DNA of 63,830 nt from Aeromonas caviae. Its GTDB lineage: Bacteria; Pseudomonadota; Gammaproteobacteria; Enterobacterales; Aeromonadaceae. Position 1 is the stretch's first letter; every line of letters starts with the position of its first letter. Below, one piece after another: positions 22,810 to 32,830 of the stretch. Made by a program: the position numbers and the translations under genes. Location of the stretch: the NCBI RefSeq assembly GCF_000819785.1, contig NZ_CDBK01000065.1, positions 44,879 to 108,708 of the forward strand. Direction: 5' to 3'. A model generated the notes under the pieces. It worked only from the letters and a program-made list of their open reading frames with translations. It had not been told where the DNA came from and ran no database searches.

Positions 22810-23904
22810 TTATTTTTCCGCGTTGGCCAGACCGTCGTTGACCCAGGCCATGAAGATGCGATAGCCGATGGAGAGCAGGGTGGCACCGATGAACATGCCG
22901 AGGATGCCATTGGTGGCCATGCCGCCGAGGGCCCCCAGCAGCACTACCGGCATGGGCGCATCGACGCCACGCCCCAGCAGCAGCGGTTTGAGCACGTTGT
23001 CGGCCATGCCGGCCACGACCAGCAGCACTGAGTAGATGACGTTGAGCAGGGTGCCGTGATCCCCCGCCATCCACATGAAGGCAATGGCCGGTCCCGTGAC
23101 CAGGATGACGGGGACCTGGGCGATACCCAGGATCAGCGCCAGGACGAAGAAGATGCCGACCGCCGGGATCCCGGCGAGGGACATGATGACGCCAGCCAGC
23201 AGGGCCTGGATGAAGGCGACCCCGATGACCCCCATGGCCACGGCCCGGATGGTGCTGGTGCACAGCTTGGTCAGGGCGAGGCCCTTGCGCTCATCGGTGA
23301 TGCGCATGGCGATGCGCTCGGCGCTGATGGCACCCGGCGCCCCCCAGGCCATGATGATGCCAGCCACGATGAAAGAGGCGACGAAGCCCAGCAGGCCGCC
23401 CCCCATGCTGGCGAGCATGGTGACAGTCTGCTTGGCCATGTCGCCGAGCTGCGGCTTGTAGCTGATAAGGAGGCTCGGCAGATCCACGGATGCCTTGGTC
23501 CATAAGGCGTGCAGCTTGGCACCGATCAGCGGGATGCTGGCGATGTCGGCGGAAGGCGCCGGAATCACCAGAGTGTTGTTGTTCACCTTGTCTATCAGGG
23601 CGCTGACGCTGTCACCCAGGGAGCCGAGCATGGCCACGGTGGGGGCCACGATGAGCAGGATGCCCAGCAGGACCAGCAGGGTGGACGACTGACCCTGTTT
23701 TCCCCCGAGTCTGGCGGCAAAGCGCTGATGGAGGGGGTAAAGGGTGACCGCCAGGATCAGGGCCCACAGCATCATGTTCATGAAGGGGGAGAACACGGTG
23801 AAGCAGAACGAGCCTAGCGCCAGAATAAGGCCAAATTTGATGAACATGTCCAGGAATCGGGCAACCAATCTTTTTTCGACGAGGGACAGATCGTTATTTT
23901 CCAT
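22810..23904 (-). CDS. AI-2E/PerM-family membrane protein
   Basis: Inner-membrane protein (about 364 aa) with several helices and the conserved C-terminal block 'DNVLKPLLLGRGVDAPMPVVLLGALGGMATNGILGMFIG', a signature of the AI-2E transporter (TqsA/PerM/YdiK) family, whose members include exporters of autoinducer-2 and Na+/H+ antiporters. I chose the ATG at 23904 with GGAG ten nt upstream; a frame extends to 23988 but that extension looks uncharacteristic. It is the first gene of a five-gene operon, so its role may be tied to efflux. Confidence 0.88.
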   Translation of the reverse strand: MENNDLSLVEKRLVARFLDMFIKFGLILALGSFCFTVFSPFMNMMLWALILAVTLYPLHQRFAARLGGKQGQSSTLLVLLGILLIVAPTVAMLGSLGDSVSALIDKVNNNTLVIPAPSADIASIPLIGAKLHALWTKASVDLPSLLISYKPQLGDMAKQTVTMLASMGGGLLGFVASFIVAGIIMAWGAPGAISAERIAMRITDERKGLALTKLCTSTIRAVAMGVIGVAFIQALLAGVIMSLAGIPAVGIFFVLALILGIAQVPVILVTGPAIAFMWMAGDHGTLLNVIYSVLLVVAGMADNVLKPLLLGRGVDAPMPVVLLGALGGMATNGILGMFIGATLLSIGYRIFMAWVNDGLANAEK

Positions 23905-24390
23905 GCTGATATGACTCCAGAGAGGGATGGATGCATGACCCCGCTGACCCTGTGTGAACTCAAGGTCGGCATTCTGGTCGATGGACAATTAATAAGTTTG
24001 TTTTCAATGGTTGAGGCATACATCGAACGCACCTGCACGTTATGTATGGCACAGGTGTTCAAGGCTTAAAAAATATTTATCTGCTTGATATGTCGTTGAT
24101 TGGAAGGCCTGCGTTGAGCAGGGCCGAGAATAATGAATGGCCCGATCACGCACAAGTGAACAGTGGTGCCCGGTTTAGCCTGGGTTCAGAAAATCACGAC
24201 AACCCTCTTTCATGGAACAGGAGATCGCATACGGGGCCTCGAATAAACCTCGCGGTTCACGGAGCGTCGCGCTCCCGTTCGAGGCGATGCGCCCATCTCT
24301 GTTGGCCGATGCCGCCCGATATGGCAGTTGGTGTTCCCGGGAGTGACGCTTTATTCTATTGGCTCCTGCGCTGCGGCGATCCAACCCGGG
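23905..24390. other. Intergenic region upstream of the A2M gene
   Basis: About 490 nt with no supported gene. The first about 180 nt are AT-rich (e.g. TTAATAAGTTTGTTTTC and AAAAAATATTTATC), unlike the surrounding GC-rich DNA, and should carry divergent promoters for the perM-like gene and the alpha-2-macroglobulin gene. No clear -35/-10 pair, operator or RNA element was recognised. Confidence 0.4.
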
Positions 24391-27300
24391 ATGAACACCA
24401 TGCACCTCTCTCTCTCCTGCCCCGTGACTCGTCTTCCCCGTGTGGCCTGGCTGGCGGCGCTGCTGCTGGCTGGTTGCGGCCCCGACAAGCCTGTCAGCCA
24501 GGAGCCGACGACTGACCCGATGGCCCGGCAGGAGGCGGGGGCGCCCGCCTCCGTGGTGCAGGCCAATGCCCGCCAGTATCGGGATGCCCCGGCGCTGGCG
24601 CTGGTCTTCTCCGGCCCATTGGCGCCCAAGGCAAACTGGCAGAGCTGGCTTTCTGTGAGTGAAGGGGGCAAGCAGGTGCAGGGGGAGTGGATCCTCGCCG
24701 ACGATGGCCGCACCCTCTATTTCCCGAACGTGCAACCCGACAAACGCTACGAGGTGAGCCTCAAGGCGGGGCTGGGCCCATCCCCCCAGCGCTGGACCCT
24801 CAAGACCCGGCCGCTGGAGGCAGGGGCATCGTTTACCGCGAGCGGCATGGTGTTGCCGCTGCGCGACGAGCTGCGCCTGCCCATCAGCGCGGTCAACGTG
24901 GATGAGGTCAATATCGACTTCTTCCGGGTCGATGCGGAGTATCTGCCCCGTTTCCTGGCCGAGTATCGCCCCGGTGCCGGCATGGGCAACTGGGAGCTTG
25001 AGCAGATCACCAAGCGGGCCAAGCGGGTGTTCAGCGGCCGCTATGCGCTGGAGCTCGATGCCAACCGGCGCGAGACCCGCCTCATCAATGTGAAGGAGCC
25101 GCAGCTGGCCCAGGCCGGCGTCTACTTTGCGGTGATGTCGCCCCTTGGCAACTACGACTGGCGCAAGGAGACCACCTACTTTGCGGTGAGCGACATGGGG
25201 CTCAGTGCCCGCCGTTACCGCGATGAGCTGGAGGTGTTCGTGAGCTCCCTGGCCAGCGCCGACCCCCTCAAGGATGTGCAGCTCTCCCTGCTCGACCAGA
25301 AGGGCAACCGGCTGCAGGTGCAAACCACCGACCCCCAAGGTCATCGCCGCTTCGATCAGGTGCAGGGGGCTCGCCTGCTGCTGGCCGAGCAGGGCAAGCA
25401 TCTGGCGGTGCTGCGCCTCGATGGCGCGGCCCTCGATCTCTCCACCTTCGATCTCGGCACCCAGCCCTGGCAGGCCCAACAGCTTTATCTCTTTAGCGGG
25501 CGCGATCTCTATCGCCCCGGCGAGCGGCTCGACAGCGAGATCCTGCTCAAGGGGCAGGATGGCCAGCTGCTGCCGGGCATGGCGGTGGAGCTGGAGGTGA
25601 AACAGCCGGACGGCCAACTGCTCGAACAAAAGCGCCTGCTGCCGGACAACCTTGGCGCGGCCCACTACGGTCTGCGTCTGCCGGAGGATGCGCCGCTCGG
25701 GCGCTGGACCATCAACCTCAAGACTGCCGCCGGTAGCCGCTTCGAGTGGCCTTTCCTGGTGGAGGAGTTTCTGCCGGAGCGGCTGAAACTGCAGCTTGGC
25801 AAGGGGCAGGATGGGGAAGTCATGGATCTGGACGCCGCTCTCACCCTGCCGCTGCAAGGGGACTATCTCTACGGTGCTCCGGCCAGTGCCACCAAGGCGA
25901 AGGCGGAGGTGAAGTTAAGCCGCGCCACCATGCCCTTTACCCAGTGGCAGGAGTTCACGCTGGGTAACGTGCTGCTCGCCGAGCAGTCCAGGGATCTCGA
26001 GCCGCTGAATCTCACCCTGGATGCGCAGGGGCAGGGGACGTTTTCGTTAGCTGATGAGCTCGACGGGGTGCGCGGTCTCGGGCCGCTGGAGGTGGCCTAT
26101 AGGGTGTCGCTCTCCGAACCCGGTGGCCGCGCCGTCAATCGCAGCCGCACCCAGTATGGCTGGCCCGCGGGCAGCCAGTGGCCGGCGCTCAAGGCCGATT
26201 TTGTGGCGGAGCGGGTGGAAGGGGGCAAGCCGCTCCCCTTCCAAATCCTCAACCTCGATGAGCAAGGCCAGCCGGTGGCGGGGGCGGTGAAGGTGCGCCT
26301 CATCAACGAGTACCGCGACTACTACTGGCACTACGCCGATGGGGAGGGGTGGAAGTACGAGTTCAACAGCCAGCCCTATCTGGAGCAGGAGCAGACCCTG
26401 CAGCTGGATGGCAAGGGGCCGACCCCGCTCACGCTGCAACTGGCGGCGGGCTGGTATCGATTGGAGGTGGAGAACAGTCAGGGCCATCAATCGAGCCTGC
26501 GGGTAGAGATCGGCAGCTACGCCTGGGGCGGCGGTGGGGAGCAGGCACGGCCTGACAAGATCGCCATCACCCTCGACAAGCGCGCCTATCAGGCGGGTGA
26601 CAAGGCCAAAGTGACCCTGGTGGCCCCGCGCCCCGGCAAGGGGTTGCTGATGGTGGAAGATGGCGACGGCCTGCGCTGGTGGCAGCGCATCGAGCTCAAG
26701 GGCGCCGGCGGCGATGCCAAGGATGCCCGCGGCGAGTTCGAGATCCCGGTCAGTCCCGAGTGGCAGCGCCATGATCTGCATATCTCGGCCCAGATTGCCG
26801 CGCCAGACAGTGACTCAAAGCCGGTGAGCCAAAAGAGTGTGCAAAGCCTGCGCTCGGTCGGTCTGGTGCCGCTCACCCTGGATCGGGAAGCGCGCCGTCT
26901 GCCGCTTACCCTGAGCGCGCCGGACAAAGCGGTGCCGCTTACCCGGCTGGAGGTGACCGCCACCTCTACCCCCAACAGTCAGGGGCGGGTGGTGCTGGCG
27001 GCGGTGGATCGGGGTGTGCTCAATATCAGCGATTATCAACCCCTCGACCCGTTCGAGATCTTCTTTGGTCGCAAGCGCTACGCCCAGGATTTGTTCGACA
27101 ACTACGGCCAGGTGATCCCGCCGCAAGATGGCAAGCTGGCTCGCCTCAACTACGGGGGTGACCGGGCGCCGCTGAAAAAGGGCGGCGCGCTGGAGAGCCG
27201 GGTCGAGATAGCTGCGCTCTGGAGCGGCGAGGTGAGTTTTGACGAGCAGGGCAAGGCGGTGATCCCGCTCGATCTGCCCAACTTCAACGGCGAGCTGGCG

Positions 27301-29244
27301 CTGATGGCGCTGGCCTGGAACGAACAGCAGGTCGGTGAGGCCGAGCGCGCCGTCAAGGTGGTGGCGCCGCTGGTGGCAGAGATCGGCTGGCCGCGCTTTG
27401 GCGCCAGAGGGGATGAGACCCGGGCGCTGGTGCAGCTGCGCAACATGAGCGGCGAGGATCAGACCCTCTCCCTTGCCTGGACCCTCAACGGCGGGCTCAA
27501 GGCAAACGGCGAGCTGCCCGGCACTCTTTCCCTTAAAAATGGCGAAGAGCAGTGGCTGACCCTGCCGCTCACCGTGACCGGGGCGAGCGGTGTGGCACGC
27601 CTGCAGTTGGCGGCCAGCGGCAAGGATTTTGCCATCAGCCGCGACTGGACTTTGCCGCTGCGCTCCCCCTGGCCGGCCGAGACTCGCCAGCGCTACCAGA
27701 TGCTGGCCCCCGGCCAGCAGATGAGCTTTGCGCAAAGTGAGCTGGCCGGGCTGGATCGCGCCAACCTGCAGGGGCTGCTCAGCCTCTCCGGCACTCCGCC
27801 CTGGGATCCGGCAGCCCAGTGGCAGGCGCTGGCTGACTACCCCTATGCCTGTCTGGAGCAGACCCTGTCCCGTGCCTGGCCTTACTTGCTGACCACGGCG
27901 GATGAGCGGGCCGCCTGGCGCAGACCCGCACAGGGCAAGAAAGCGGCGAGTGAGGCGGATGTGCAGCGCGCCCTGCTGCAACGGTTGCAGCGGTTGCAAC
28001 TGCCCAGCGGCGGCTTTGGCCTCTGGGATGGTCGCTCCGACGAGGAGCAGTGGCTCACCGCCTATGCCGCCGACTACCTGCTGGCGCGCAAGGAGGCGGG
28101 CGATGCCGTGCCGGAGGCAATGCTCAATCAGGCTCTGAACCGGATGCAAAACTATCTCACCGACAGTCAGTATGGTGAGCGCTGGAGCAGTGCCCCCGAG
28201 CACAGCCGGTTGGCCTATCAGGCTTACAGCGCCTATGTGCTGGCCCGGGTGGGCAAGGCGCCGCTCGCTACCCTGCGCCTTATCTGGGAGCAGCAGGCCG
28301 ATCACGCCCGCTCAGGTTTGCCGCTCTTGCACCTCTCGCTGGCCCTCTCGGCCATGGGGGATGAGCAGAACGCCGCCAAGGCCCTCAGCCGGGCGCTAGG
28401 GACCGAGCGCGGTGACGACTACTTGGGGGATTACGGCTCGCCGCTGCGCGATGAAGCCCTTGAGCTCTCCCTGCTGCGCCAACACAAGCTGGCTGCGGAG
28501 ATCTGGCCGGCCCTCAGTGCCAAGGTGGCCGATGCCCTGGCCCATCGTCAGTGGCTCAGCACTCAGGAGCGGCTCGCCCTGCTGCGACTCGCCCGCTTCG
28601 ATCCGGCCGTCGACTGGCAGGCCAAGGTGGCTTCCTCTCTTGGCAGTGGATCCCTGAGCGGTTCGGCTCCGCTGCAGCAGGGCACCCCCGAGGCGCTGGC
28701 GGCGAGCGCCGTCACCAACGAGGGCAAGGGCTCCCTCTATGTGCAGCGCACCCTGGTCGGTTATCCCGAGCAGGCGCCAGCACGGATCAGCATGGGAATG
28801 AGCGTGACCCGCAGCTGGTTCAACAGCGACGGTCAGCGTTTTGACCCGACCAAGGTGAAGGTGGGCGATCTGGTGGTGGTGCGGCTCAATGTCAGCAGCG
28901 AATCGGCGGTGCCCGATGCCCTGCTGGTGGAGATGGTGCCCGCTGGCTTTGAGCTGGAGAACCCGGCCCTTGGCAACAGCATCAAGCTCGAAGAGCTCTC
29001 CATCGAGGGGAAACCGGCGTGGCAGAGCGAGTGGAACGACTACCTCAAGCATCAGGAGTTTCGCGATGACCGCTATACGGCGGCGCTGGATCTGAGCGCC
29101 GGGAGCAACCAGCAGCTGGTCTACCTGATGCGGGCGGTGACGCCGGGCCGCTATCAGGTGCCGCCGACCCAGGTGGAGGATATGTACCGACCCGAGCTGC
29201 GGGCTGCGGGTGAGGATATCCACGAGGTGCGTATCTCTGAGTAA
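24391..29244 (+). CDS. Bacterial alpha-2-macroglobulin-like lipoprotein (YfhM type)
   Basis: Very large periplasmic lipoprotein (about 1617 aa). The N-terminus carries a lipobox (LLLAGC). The MG-domain body ends in a thioester region with the CLEQ motif (Cys near residue 1154, 'YPYACLEQTLSRAWPYL'), followed by a TPR-like alpha-toroid ('GGFGLWDGRSDEEQWLTAYAADYLL') and a C-terminal receptor-like domain. Bacterial A2M proteins trap proteases that have breached the outer membrane. The gene overlaps pbpC by about 35 nt in another frame, the classic yfhM-pbpC pairing in which cell-wall repair is linked to protease defence. Confidence 0.94.
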   Translation: MNTMHLSLSCPVTRLPRVAWLAALLLAGCGPDKPVSQEPTTDPMARQEAGAPASVVQANARQYRDAPALALVFSGPLAPKANWQSWLSVSEGGKQVQGEWILADDGRTLYFPNVQPDKRYEVSLKAGLGPSPQRWTLKTRPLEAGASFTASGMVLPLRDELRLPISAVNVDEVNIDFFRVDAEYLPRFLAEYRPGAGMGNWELEQITKRAKRVFSGRYALELDANRRETRLINVKEPQLAQAGVYFAVMSPLGNYDWRKETTYFAVSDMGLSARRYRDELEVFVSSLASADPLKDVQLSLLDQKGNRLQVQTTDPQGHRRFDQVQGARLLLAEQGKHLAVLRLDGAALDLSTFDLGTQPWQAQQLYLFSGRDLYRPGERLDSEILLKGQDGQLLPGMAVELEVKQPDGQLLEQKRLLPDNLGAAHYGLRLPEDAPLGRWTINLKTAAGSRFEWPFLVEEFLPERLKLQLGKGQDGEVMDLDAALTLPLQGDYLYGAPASATKAKAEVKLSRATMPFTQWQEFTLGNVLLAEQSRDLEPLNLTLDAQGQGTFSLADELDGVRGLGPLEVAYRVSLSEPGGRAVNRSRTQYGWPAGSQWPALKADFVAERVEGGKPLPFQILNLDEQGQPVAGAVKVRLINEYRDYYWHYADGEGWKYEFNSQPYLEQEQTLQLDGKGPTPLTLQLAAGWYRLEVENSQGHQSSLRVEIGSYAWGGGGEQARPDKIAITLDKRAYQAGDKAKVTLVAPRPGKGLLMVEDGDGLRWWQRIELKGAGGDAKDARGEFEIPVSPEWQRHDLHISAQIAAPDSDSKPVSQKSVQSLRSVGLVPLTLDREARRLPLTLSAPDKAVPLTRLEVTATSTPNSQGRVVLAAVDRGVLNISDYQPLDPFEIFFGRKRYAQDLFDNYGQVIPPQDGKLARLNYGGDRAPLKKGGALESRVEIAALWSGEVSFDEQGKAVIPLDLPNFNGELALMALAWNEQQVGEAERAVKVVAPLVAEIGWPRFGARGDETRALVQLRNMSGEDQTLSLAWTLNGGLKANGELPGTLSLKNGEEQWLTLPLTVTGASGVARLQLAASGKDFAISRDWTLPLRSPWPAETRQRYQMLAPGQQMSFAQSELAGLDRANLQGLLSLSGTPPWDPAAQWQALADYPYACLEQTLSRAWPYLLTTADERAAWRRPAQGKKAASEADVQRALLQRLQRLQLPSGGFGLWDGRSDEEQWLTAYAADYLLARKEAGDAVPEAMLNQALNRMQNYLTDSQYGERWSSAPEHSRLAYQAYSAYVLARVGKAPLATLRLIWEQQADHARSGLPLLHLSLALSAMGDEQNAAKALSRALGTERGDDYLGDYGSPLRDEALELSLLRQHKLAAEIWPALSAKVADALAHRQWLSTQERLALLRLARFDPAVDWQAKVASSLGSGSLSGSAPLQQGTPEALAASAVTNEGKGSLYVQRTLVGYPEQAPARISMGMSVTRSWFNSDGQRFDPTKVKVGDLVVVRLNVSSESAVPDALLVEMVPAGFELENPALGNSIKLEELSIEGKPAWQSEWNDYLKHQEFRDDRYTAALDLSAGSNQQLVYLMRAVTPGRYQVPPTQVEDMYRPELRAAGEDIHEVRISE

Positions 29245-31618
29245 CAAACCCTCCCTTGAGCGGGTTCGCCCGCTCACTTTCTGGCAGCGTGGCTGGCTGA
29301 GCCTGGGTCGCACTGGCCGCGCTGGCTGGCACTGGTTTGGTGGCCTGCAACGCTGGCTGCGCTTTTCGGTGCTGGGGGTTGTGGCACTGCTTTTGTCATT
29401 GCTGGCGCTGGATCGACTCTTCCCGCCGCCGCCACTCGACCCGGCCTATGCGCGGGTGGTGCTCGACATGAAGGGGCGACCGCTGCGCGCCTTTGCCGAT
29501 ACCAGCGGCGTGTGGCGTTACCCCGTGACCCTGGAGCAGGTTTCCCCCCGCTATATCGAGGCGCTGCTCGGCTACGAGGATCGCCATTTCTGGCGCCATC
29601 CCGGGGTCAATCCGGTGGCCATGGTGCGCGGCATCGGTCAGTGGCTGCGTTACGGGCGCGCCGTGTCGGGCGGCTCGACCCTCACTATGCAGGTGGCGCG
29701 CCTCATCGAGCCCTACCACAGGAGCGTGCCCGGCAAGTTGCGCCAGATGGCCCGTGCGCTGCAGCTGGAGTGGCACTACGACAAGCGCACCCTGCTCACC
29801 GTCTACCTCAACCGGGCGCCGTTTGGCGGCAATCTGGAGGGGGTGCAGGCCGCAAGTTTTGCCTATCTCGGCAAGAGCGCCGCCAAGCTGACCCATGCCG
29901 AGGCGGCGCTGTTGGCGGTGCTGCCCCAGGCCCCCAGCCGCAACCGGCCGGACCGGCATCCCGAGCGGGCCCGCACCGCCCGCGACAAGGTGATGCAGCG
30001 GCTGGTGGCGCAGGGGGTCTGGCCAGAACAGGTTTGGCTGGAGGGACGCATCGAGCCTGTGCTGGCCCGCGGTCACTTCACGCCGATGGAGGCGCCGCTC
30101 TTTGCCCGCCTCGCCGCCGACCATCAGGCCGGGGCGCTGGTGCGCACCACCATCGACGGGGATCTGCAGCGCTGGCTGGAGGGGCGGGTGGCGAGCTATA
30201 TCCGTCGCTTCCCCGAGCAGACCTCAGCGGCGTTGCTCCTGGTCGACAACAAAACCATGGCGGTGCGCGCCTATGTGGGCAGCGCCGAGTATGGCAATTT
30301 GCGCCGCCACGGTTATCTGGACATGGTGCAGGCGATCCGCTCTCCCGGCTCTACGCTGAAGCCCTTCATCTACGGTCTGGCGATGGACGAGGGGCTGGTG
30401 CACTCGGCCTCTCTGCTCTCCGATGCGCCAAGGCTGGGCTCGGACTATCGCCCCGCCAACTTCTCCGGTGCCTTTCAGGGGCCGGTGACGCTGGCCCAAG
30501 CACTGCAGCAATCCCTCAACGTGCCGGCGGTGCAGGTGCTGGAGGCGCTCGGGCCGGACAAGCTGGTCAGCCGGCTCGACAACGCCGGGGTGCGGCTGGC
30601 GCTTTCCGACAAACCCAATCCGGCCATTGCGCTCGGGGCGGCGGGCATTCGGCTTGAGCAGTTGGTGGCGCTCTACAGCGCACTGACCCGGCAGGGGCAG
30701 GTGGCGATGCCGGTCTGGCTGGCGGGGCAGCAGGCGGTGTCGCGCCCCTTGCTGAGCCCGGGGGCCGCCTGGATCATCTGGCAAATTTTGAGTGCCCAGG
30801 GACGGGCAGATCAACCTTTTGCCAGTGAGGCGACCGGCCGGGTCAACCGACTGGCCTGGAAGACCGGCACCAGCTATGGCTATCGCGACAGCTGGGCCAT
30901 GGGGGTCTCCGGTCGCTGGACCATCGGCGTCTGGCTGGGGCGCCCCGATGGCACCCCCATGCCCGGCTTTTATGGACAGAGTGCGGCAGTGCCACTGCTG
31001 CTTTCTGTCTATTCGCGGCTCTCGGACAACAGCCCCCTGCCAGCACAACCCAACACGGTGAGTGAAGCGGAGATCTGCTGGCCCTTGGGGCGCAAGTGGA
31101 GCGCGACCCTGCCTGAGGCCTGTTTGCAGCATCAGAGCGCCTGGCTGCTGGAAGGGCGCGACCCTCCCACCTTGCCGGATCCCATGGATTGGCCCTCGCC
31201 GCTGCGCCAGGTTGCGCTCACTGTCGACGGCAAGCCGACGCTGACCCGCTGCCACGATGCGGCACAATCCGCTTTTAGAGCGCTCTGGCCGCTGTCGCTG
31301 GAGCCATGGCGCTCACCGGGCGAGCGGCGTCAGGCGCTGCTTGCCAGGGGCTGCGCGGGGGAGGGACAGAGCGCCGAGCAGCAGGCCCCCATCCGCATCC
31401 TGGCACTGGGGGAGGGCAACCTTATCCGCAGTCAGCGCTATCGGTTGCAGCCCAGGGTGCTGGGCGGTGTCGGCAAGCCGGCCTGGTTTCTCAACGGGCA
31501 GCGGCTGCGCTGGGACGGGGATCAAGTAGTGAGCAAGGCGGGCCGCTATCAGCTGGTGGTGGTGGATGAGGCGGGAAACAGCGATCGCATCGAGTTTCGG
31601 CTGGAAAACCCCTCCTGA
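29210..31618 (+). CDS. pbpC: Penicillin-binding protein 1C (peptidoglycan glycosyltransferase/transpeptidase)
   Basis: Bifunctional class-A PBP of about 802 aa. A short cytoplasmic segment and one transmembrane helix (VVALLLSLLAL) precede the glycosyltransferase domain with EDRHFWRHPG and 'GGSTLTMQVARL'. The transpeptidase domain has SxxK in SPGSTLKPF (about residue 380), SxN in QSLNVPA and KTG in WKTGTSYG, followed by the PBP1C C-terminal domain ('EICWPLGRKWS...'). The GTG start at 29210 lies within the preceding A2M gene; no better in-frame start with a ribosome-binding site was found before the TM helix. Confidence 0.93.
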   Translation: MRISTRCVSLSNKPSLERVRPLTFWQRGWLSLGRTGRAGWHWFGGLQRWLRFSVLGVVALLLSLLALDRLFPPPPLDPAYARVVLDMKGRPLRAFADTSGVWRYPVTLEQVSPRYIEALLGYEDRHFWRHPGVNPVAMVRGIGQWLRYGRAVSGGSTLTMQVARLIEPYHRSVPGKLRQMARALQLEWHYDKRTLLTVYLNRAPFGGNLEGVQAASFAYLGKSAAKLTHAEAALLAVLPQAPSRNRPDRHPERARTARDKVMQRLVAQGVWPEQVWLEGRIEPVLARGHFTPMEAPLFARLAADHQAGALVRTTIDGDLQRWLEGRVASYIRRFPEQTSAALLLVDNKTMAVRAYVGSAEYGNLRRHGYLDMVQAIRSPGSTLKPFIYGLAMDEGLVHSASLLSDAPRLGSDYRPANFSGAFQGPVTLAQALQQSLNVPAVQVLEALGPDKLVSRLDNAGVRLALSDKPNPAIALGAAGIRLEQLVALYSALTRQGQVAMPVWLAGQQAVSRPLLSPGAAWIIWQILSAQGRADQPFASEATGRVNRLAWKTGTSYGYRDSWAMGVSGRWTIGVWLGRPDGTPMPGFYGQSAAVPLLLSVYSRLSDNSPLPAQPNTVSEAEICWPLGRKWSATLPEACLQHQSAWLLEGRDPPTLPDPMDWPSPLRQVALTVDGKPTLTRCHDAAQSAFRALWPLSLEPWRSPGERRQALLARGCAGEGQSAEQQAPIRILALGEGNLIRSQRYRLQPRVLGGVGKPAWFLNGQRLRWDGDQVVSKAGRYQLVVVDEAGNSDRIEFRLENPS

Positions 31619-31641
31619 GGGCGTGGTGAGCGCCAGAATAT

Positions 31642-31673
31642 TGACGGCATCGGTGATGGTCCCGATGCCGTCA
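31642..31673. terminator. Strong hairpin between convergent genes
   Basis: A perfect 12-bp inverted repeat (tgacggcatcgg / ccgatgccgtca) with an eight-nt loop lies between the pbpC stop and the stop of the convergent gene. There is no clean T-tract on either strand, so terminator activity is only probable. Confidence 0.55.
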
Positions 31674-31706
31674 GTTGATTGTCGATTCCCCGGCAGAGGC
31701 GGGGAG

Positions 31707-32666
31707 TCAGGGCTTGACCTGCCCCAGCCGGGTGAAGAAATGCCGGCTCTTGCGCTGGTGGAAGTGGCTCTTCTTGATGGGATGAAACACCAGGTCGCTC
31801 TGTGGGTGACTCCCCTTGAGGTGGTGGATCATCGCCATGGCCGGTAAGCCAGTACTGACGAGGGTGGTGAGCGGCAGGGTGACGGTCTCGGGTCCCAGCA
31901 AGGGTGTGAACCCCTGCTGGGCCTGCTCGAAGCGGGTCAACACGGCGGGTTCGGCGTAGCCGCTGCCCAGCATGGCGAGCAGGGCATCGAGGGCCTGATG
32001 GAACTCGGCGAGCTGCTGACGAAAGCCGCTTCGCCCCCGCAGGGCAATGAGCTCTGCAAACGGGATGTCGGCCAGGTGAGTGGGCACTTGCAGCGGGATC
32101 TCGAGGTGGAAGCAATCCTGACCGCCGCGATTGTGGTAGCGGGATTCGAGCAGGTGAAGCAGGCGGTCGAGATAGTCGTGATCGGTAATAAGCGCCCCGT
32201 CATTGGCGAGTGCCCACTCACGGGCGAGGCGCATGGAGAGCAGGTTGGCAAAGCGGCGCGCCATTCTGATCCCCCCTTCATCCTGCGTCGCAAAGCCGTG
32301 GGTCAGACAAAACCCGTGCAGCCGCTCCAGTCCCGCCTGAACCGGGCAGAAGCAGTCGTGGTTGGGGGCTGAACGCCAGCGGGCGATGAGCTCCCTGTTG
32401 CCAAACACCTTGTGGCGGACAAAATCGGGGGCGACCAGGCCGGCAATCTGGCTCTCCACCTGGGGCGTGATATGGGCGAAGAAGGCGGGTTGTGGCGGCT
32501 CGGCCAGCAGGTCGGTTTGCTGGCGCAGGGTCTCCAGCAGGGCGGTGAGACCGCTCTTCTCACTAACGGTGAAGACGAAGGCGAGCCGCTCCAGATAGAG
32601 CAGGGCAAACTTGAGCCAGAGCTCGTCGCGTACCTCCATGCCGGGGTAGTAGATATGGGTTTTCAT
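31707..32666 (-). CDS. Uncharacterised cytoplasmic protein (about 319 aa)
   Basis: I do not recognise the family with confidence. The predicted soluble protein begins MKTHIYYPGMEVRDELWLKFALLYLERL and has a Leu-rich alpha-helical body ('ARRFANLLSMRLAREWALAN', 'LLHLLESRYHNRGGQDCFHLEIPLQVP') and a very basic C-terminus (IKKSHFHQRKSRHFFTRLGQVKP). The start 'YYPGMEV..ELWLKFALLYLERL' is loosely like the DUF6236 family. No signal peptide or TM segment is visible. It is divergent from thiI. An earlier in-frame ATG at 32708 is an alternative start. Confidence 0.65.
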   Translation of the reverse strand: MKTHIYYPGMEVRDELWLKFALLYLERLAFVFTVSEKSGLTALLETLRQQTDLLAEPPQPAFFAHITPQVESQIAGLVAPDFVRHKVFGNRELIARWRSAPNHDCFCPVQAGLERLHGFCLTHGFATQDEGGIRMARRFANLLSMRLAREWALANDGALITDHDYLDRLLHLLESRYHNRGGQDCFHLEIPLQVPTHLADIPFAELIALRGRSGFRQQLAEFHQALDALLAMLGSGYAEPAVLTRFEQAQQGFTPLLGPETVTLPLTTLVSTGLPAMAMIHHLKGSHPQSDLVFHPIKKSHFHQRKSRHFFTRLGQVKP

Positions 32667-32785
32667 GGATGCTGTGTTGCCAGGATGCAGGGGTGGGAAT
32701 ATACGCATGATTGCCCGGATGCGGCAAACTTTGCGTGGGGGAATGTGAGCGGCCGCTCATGCAGTAGGCGCTGGTCACAAAGTTC

Positions 32786-32794
32786 TGATATAAT
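32786..32794 (+). promoter_or_regulatory. Extended -10 promoter of thiI
   Basis: TGATATAAT matches an extended -10 element (TGN followed by TATAAT) 37 nt before the thiI ATG. No good -35 box sits 17 nt upstream, which fits an extended -10 promoter. Transcription would start near 32801. Confidence 0.65.
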
Positions 32795-32830
32795 TCGCGC
32801 CCTTAAATCAAGGCCACCCGAGTCATTACC

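Noticed and set aside
24042-24515. Short plus-strand frame before the A2M gene
   Set aside because: It overlaps the A2M signal peptide in another frame, has no ribosome-binding site and has an unlikely composition (Arg/Ser/His-rich).
26815-28305. Minus-strand open frame inside the A2M gene
   Set aside because: The A2M reading frame is intact with its thioester motif. The antisense frame has no features.
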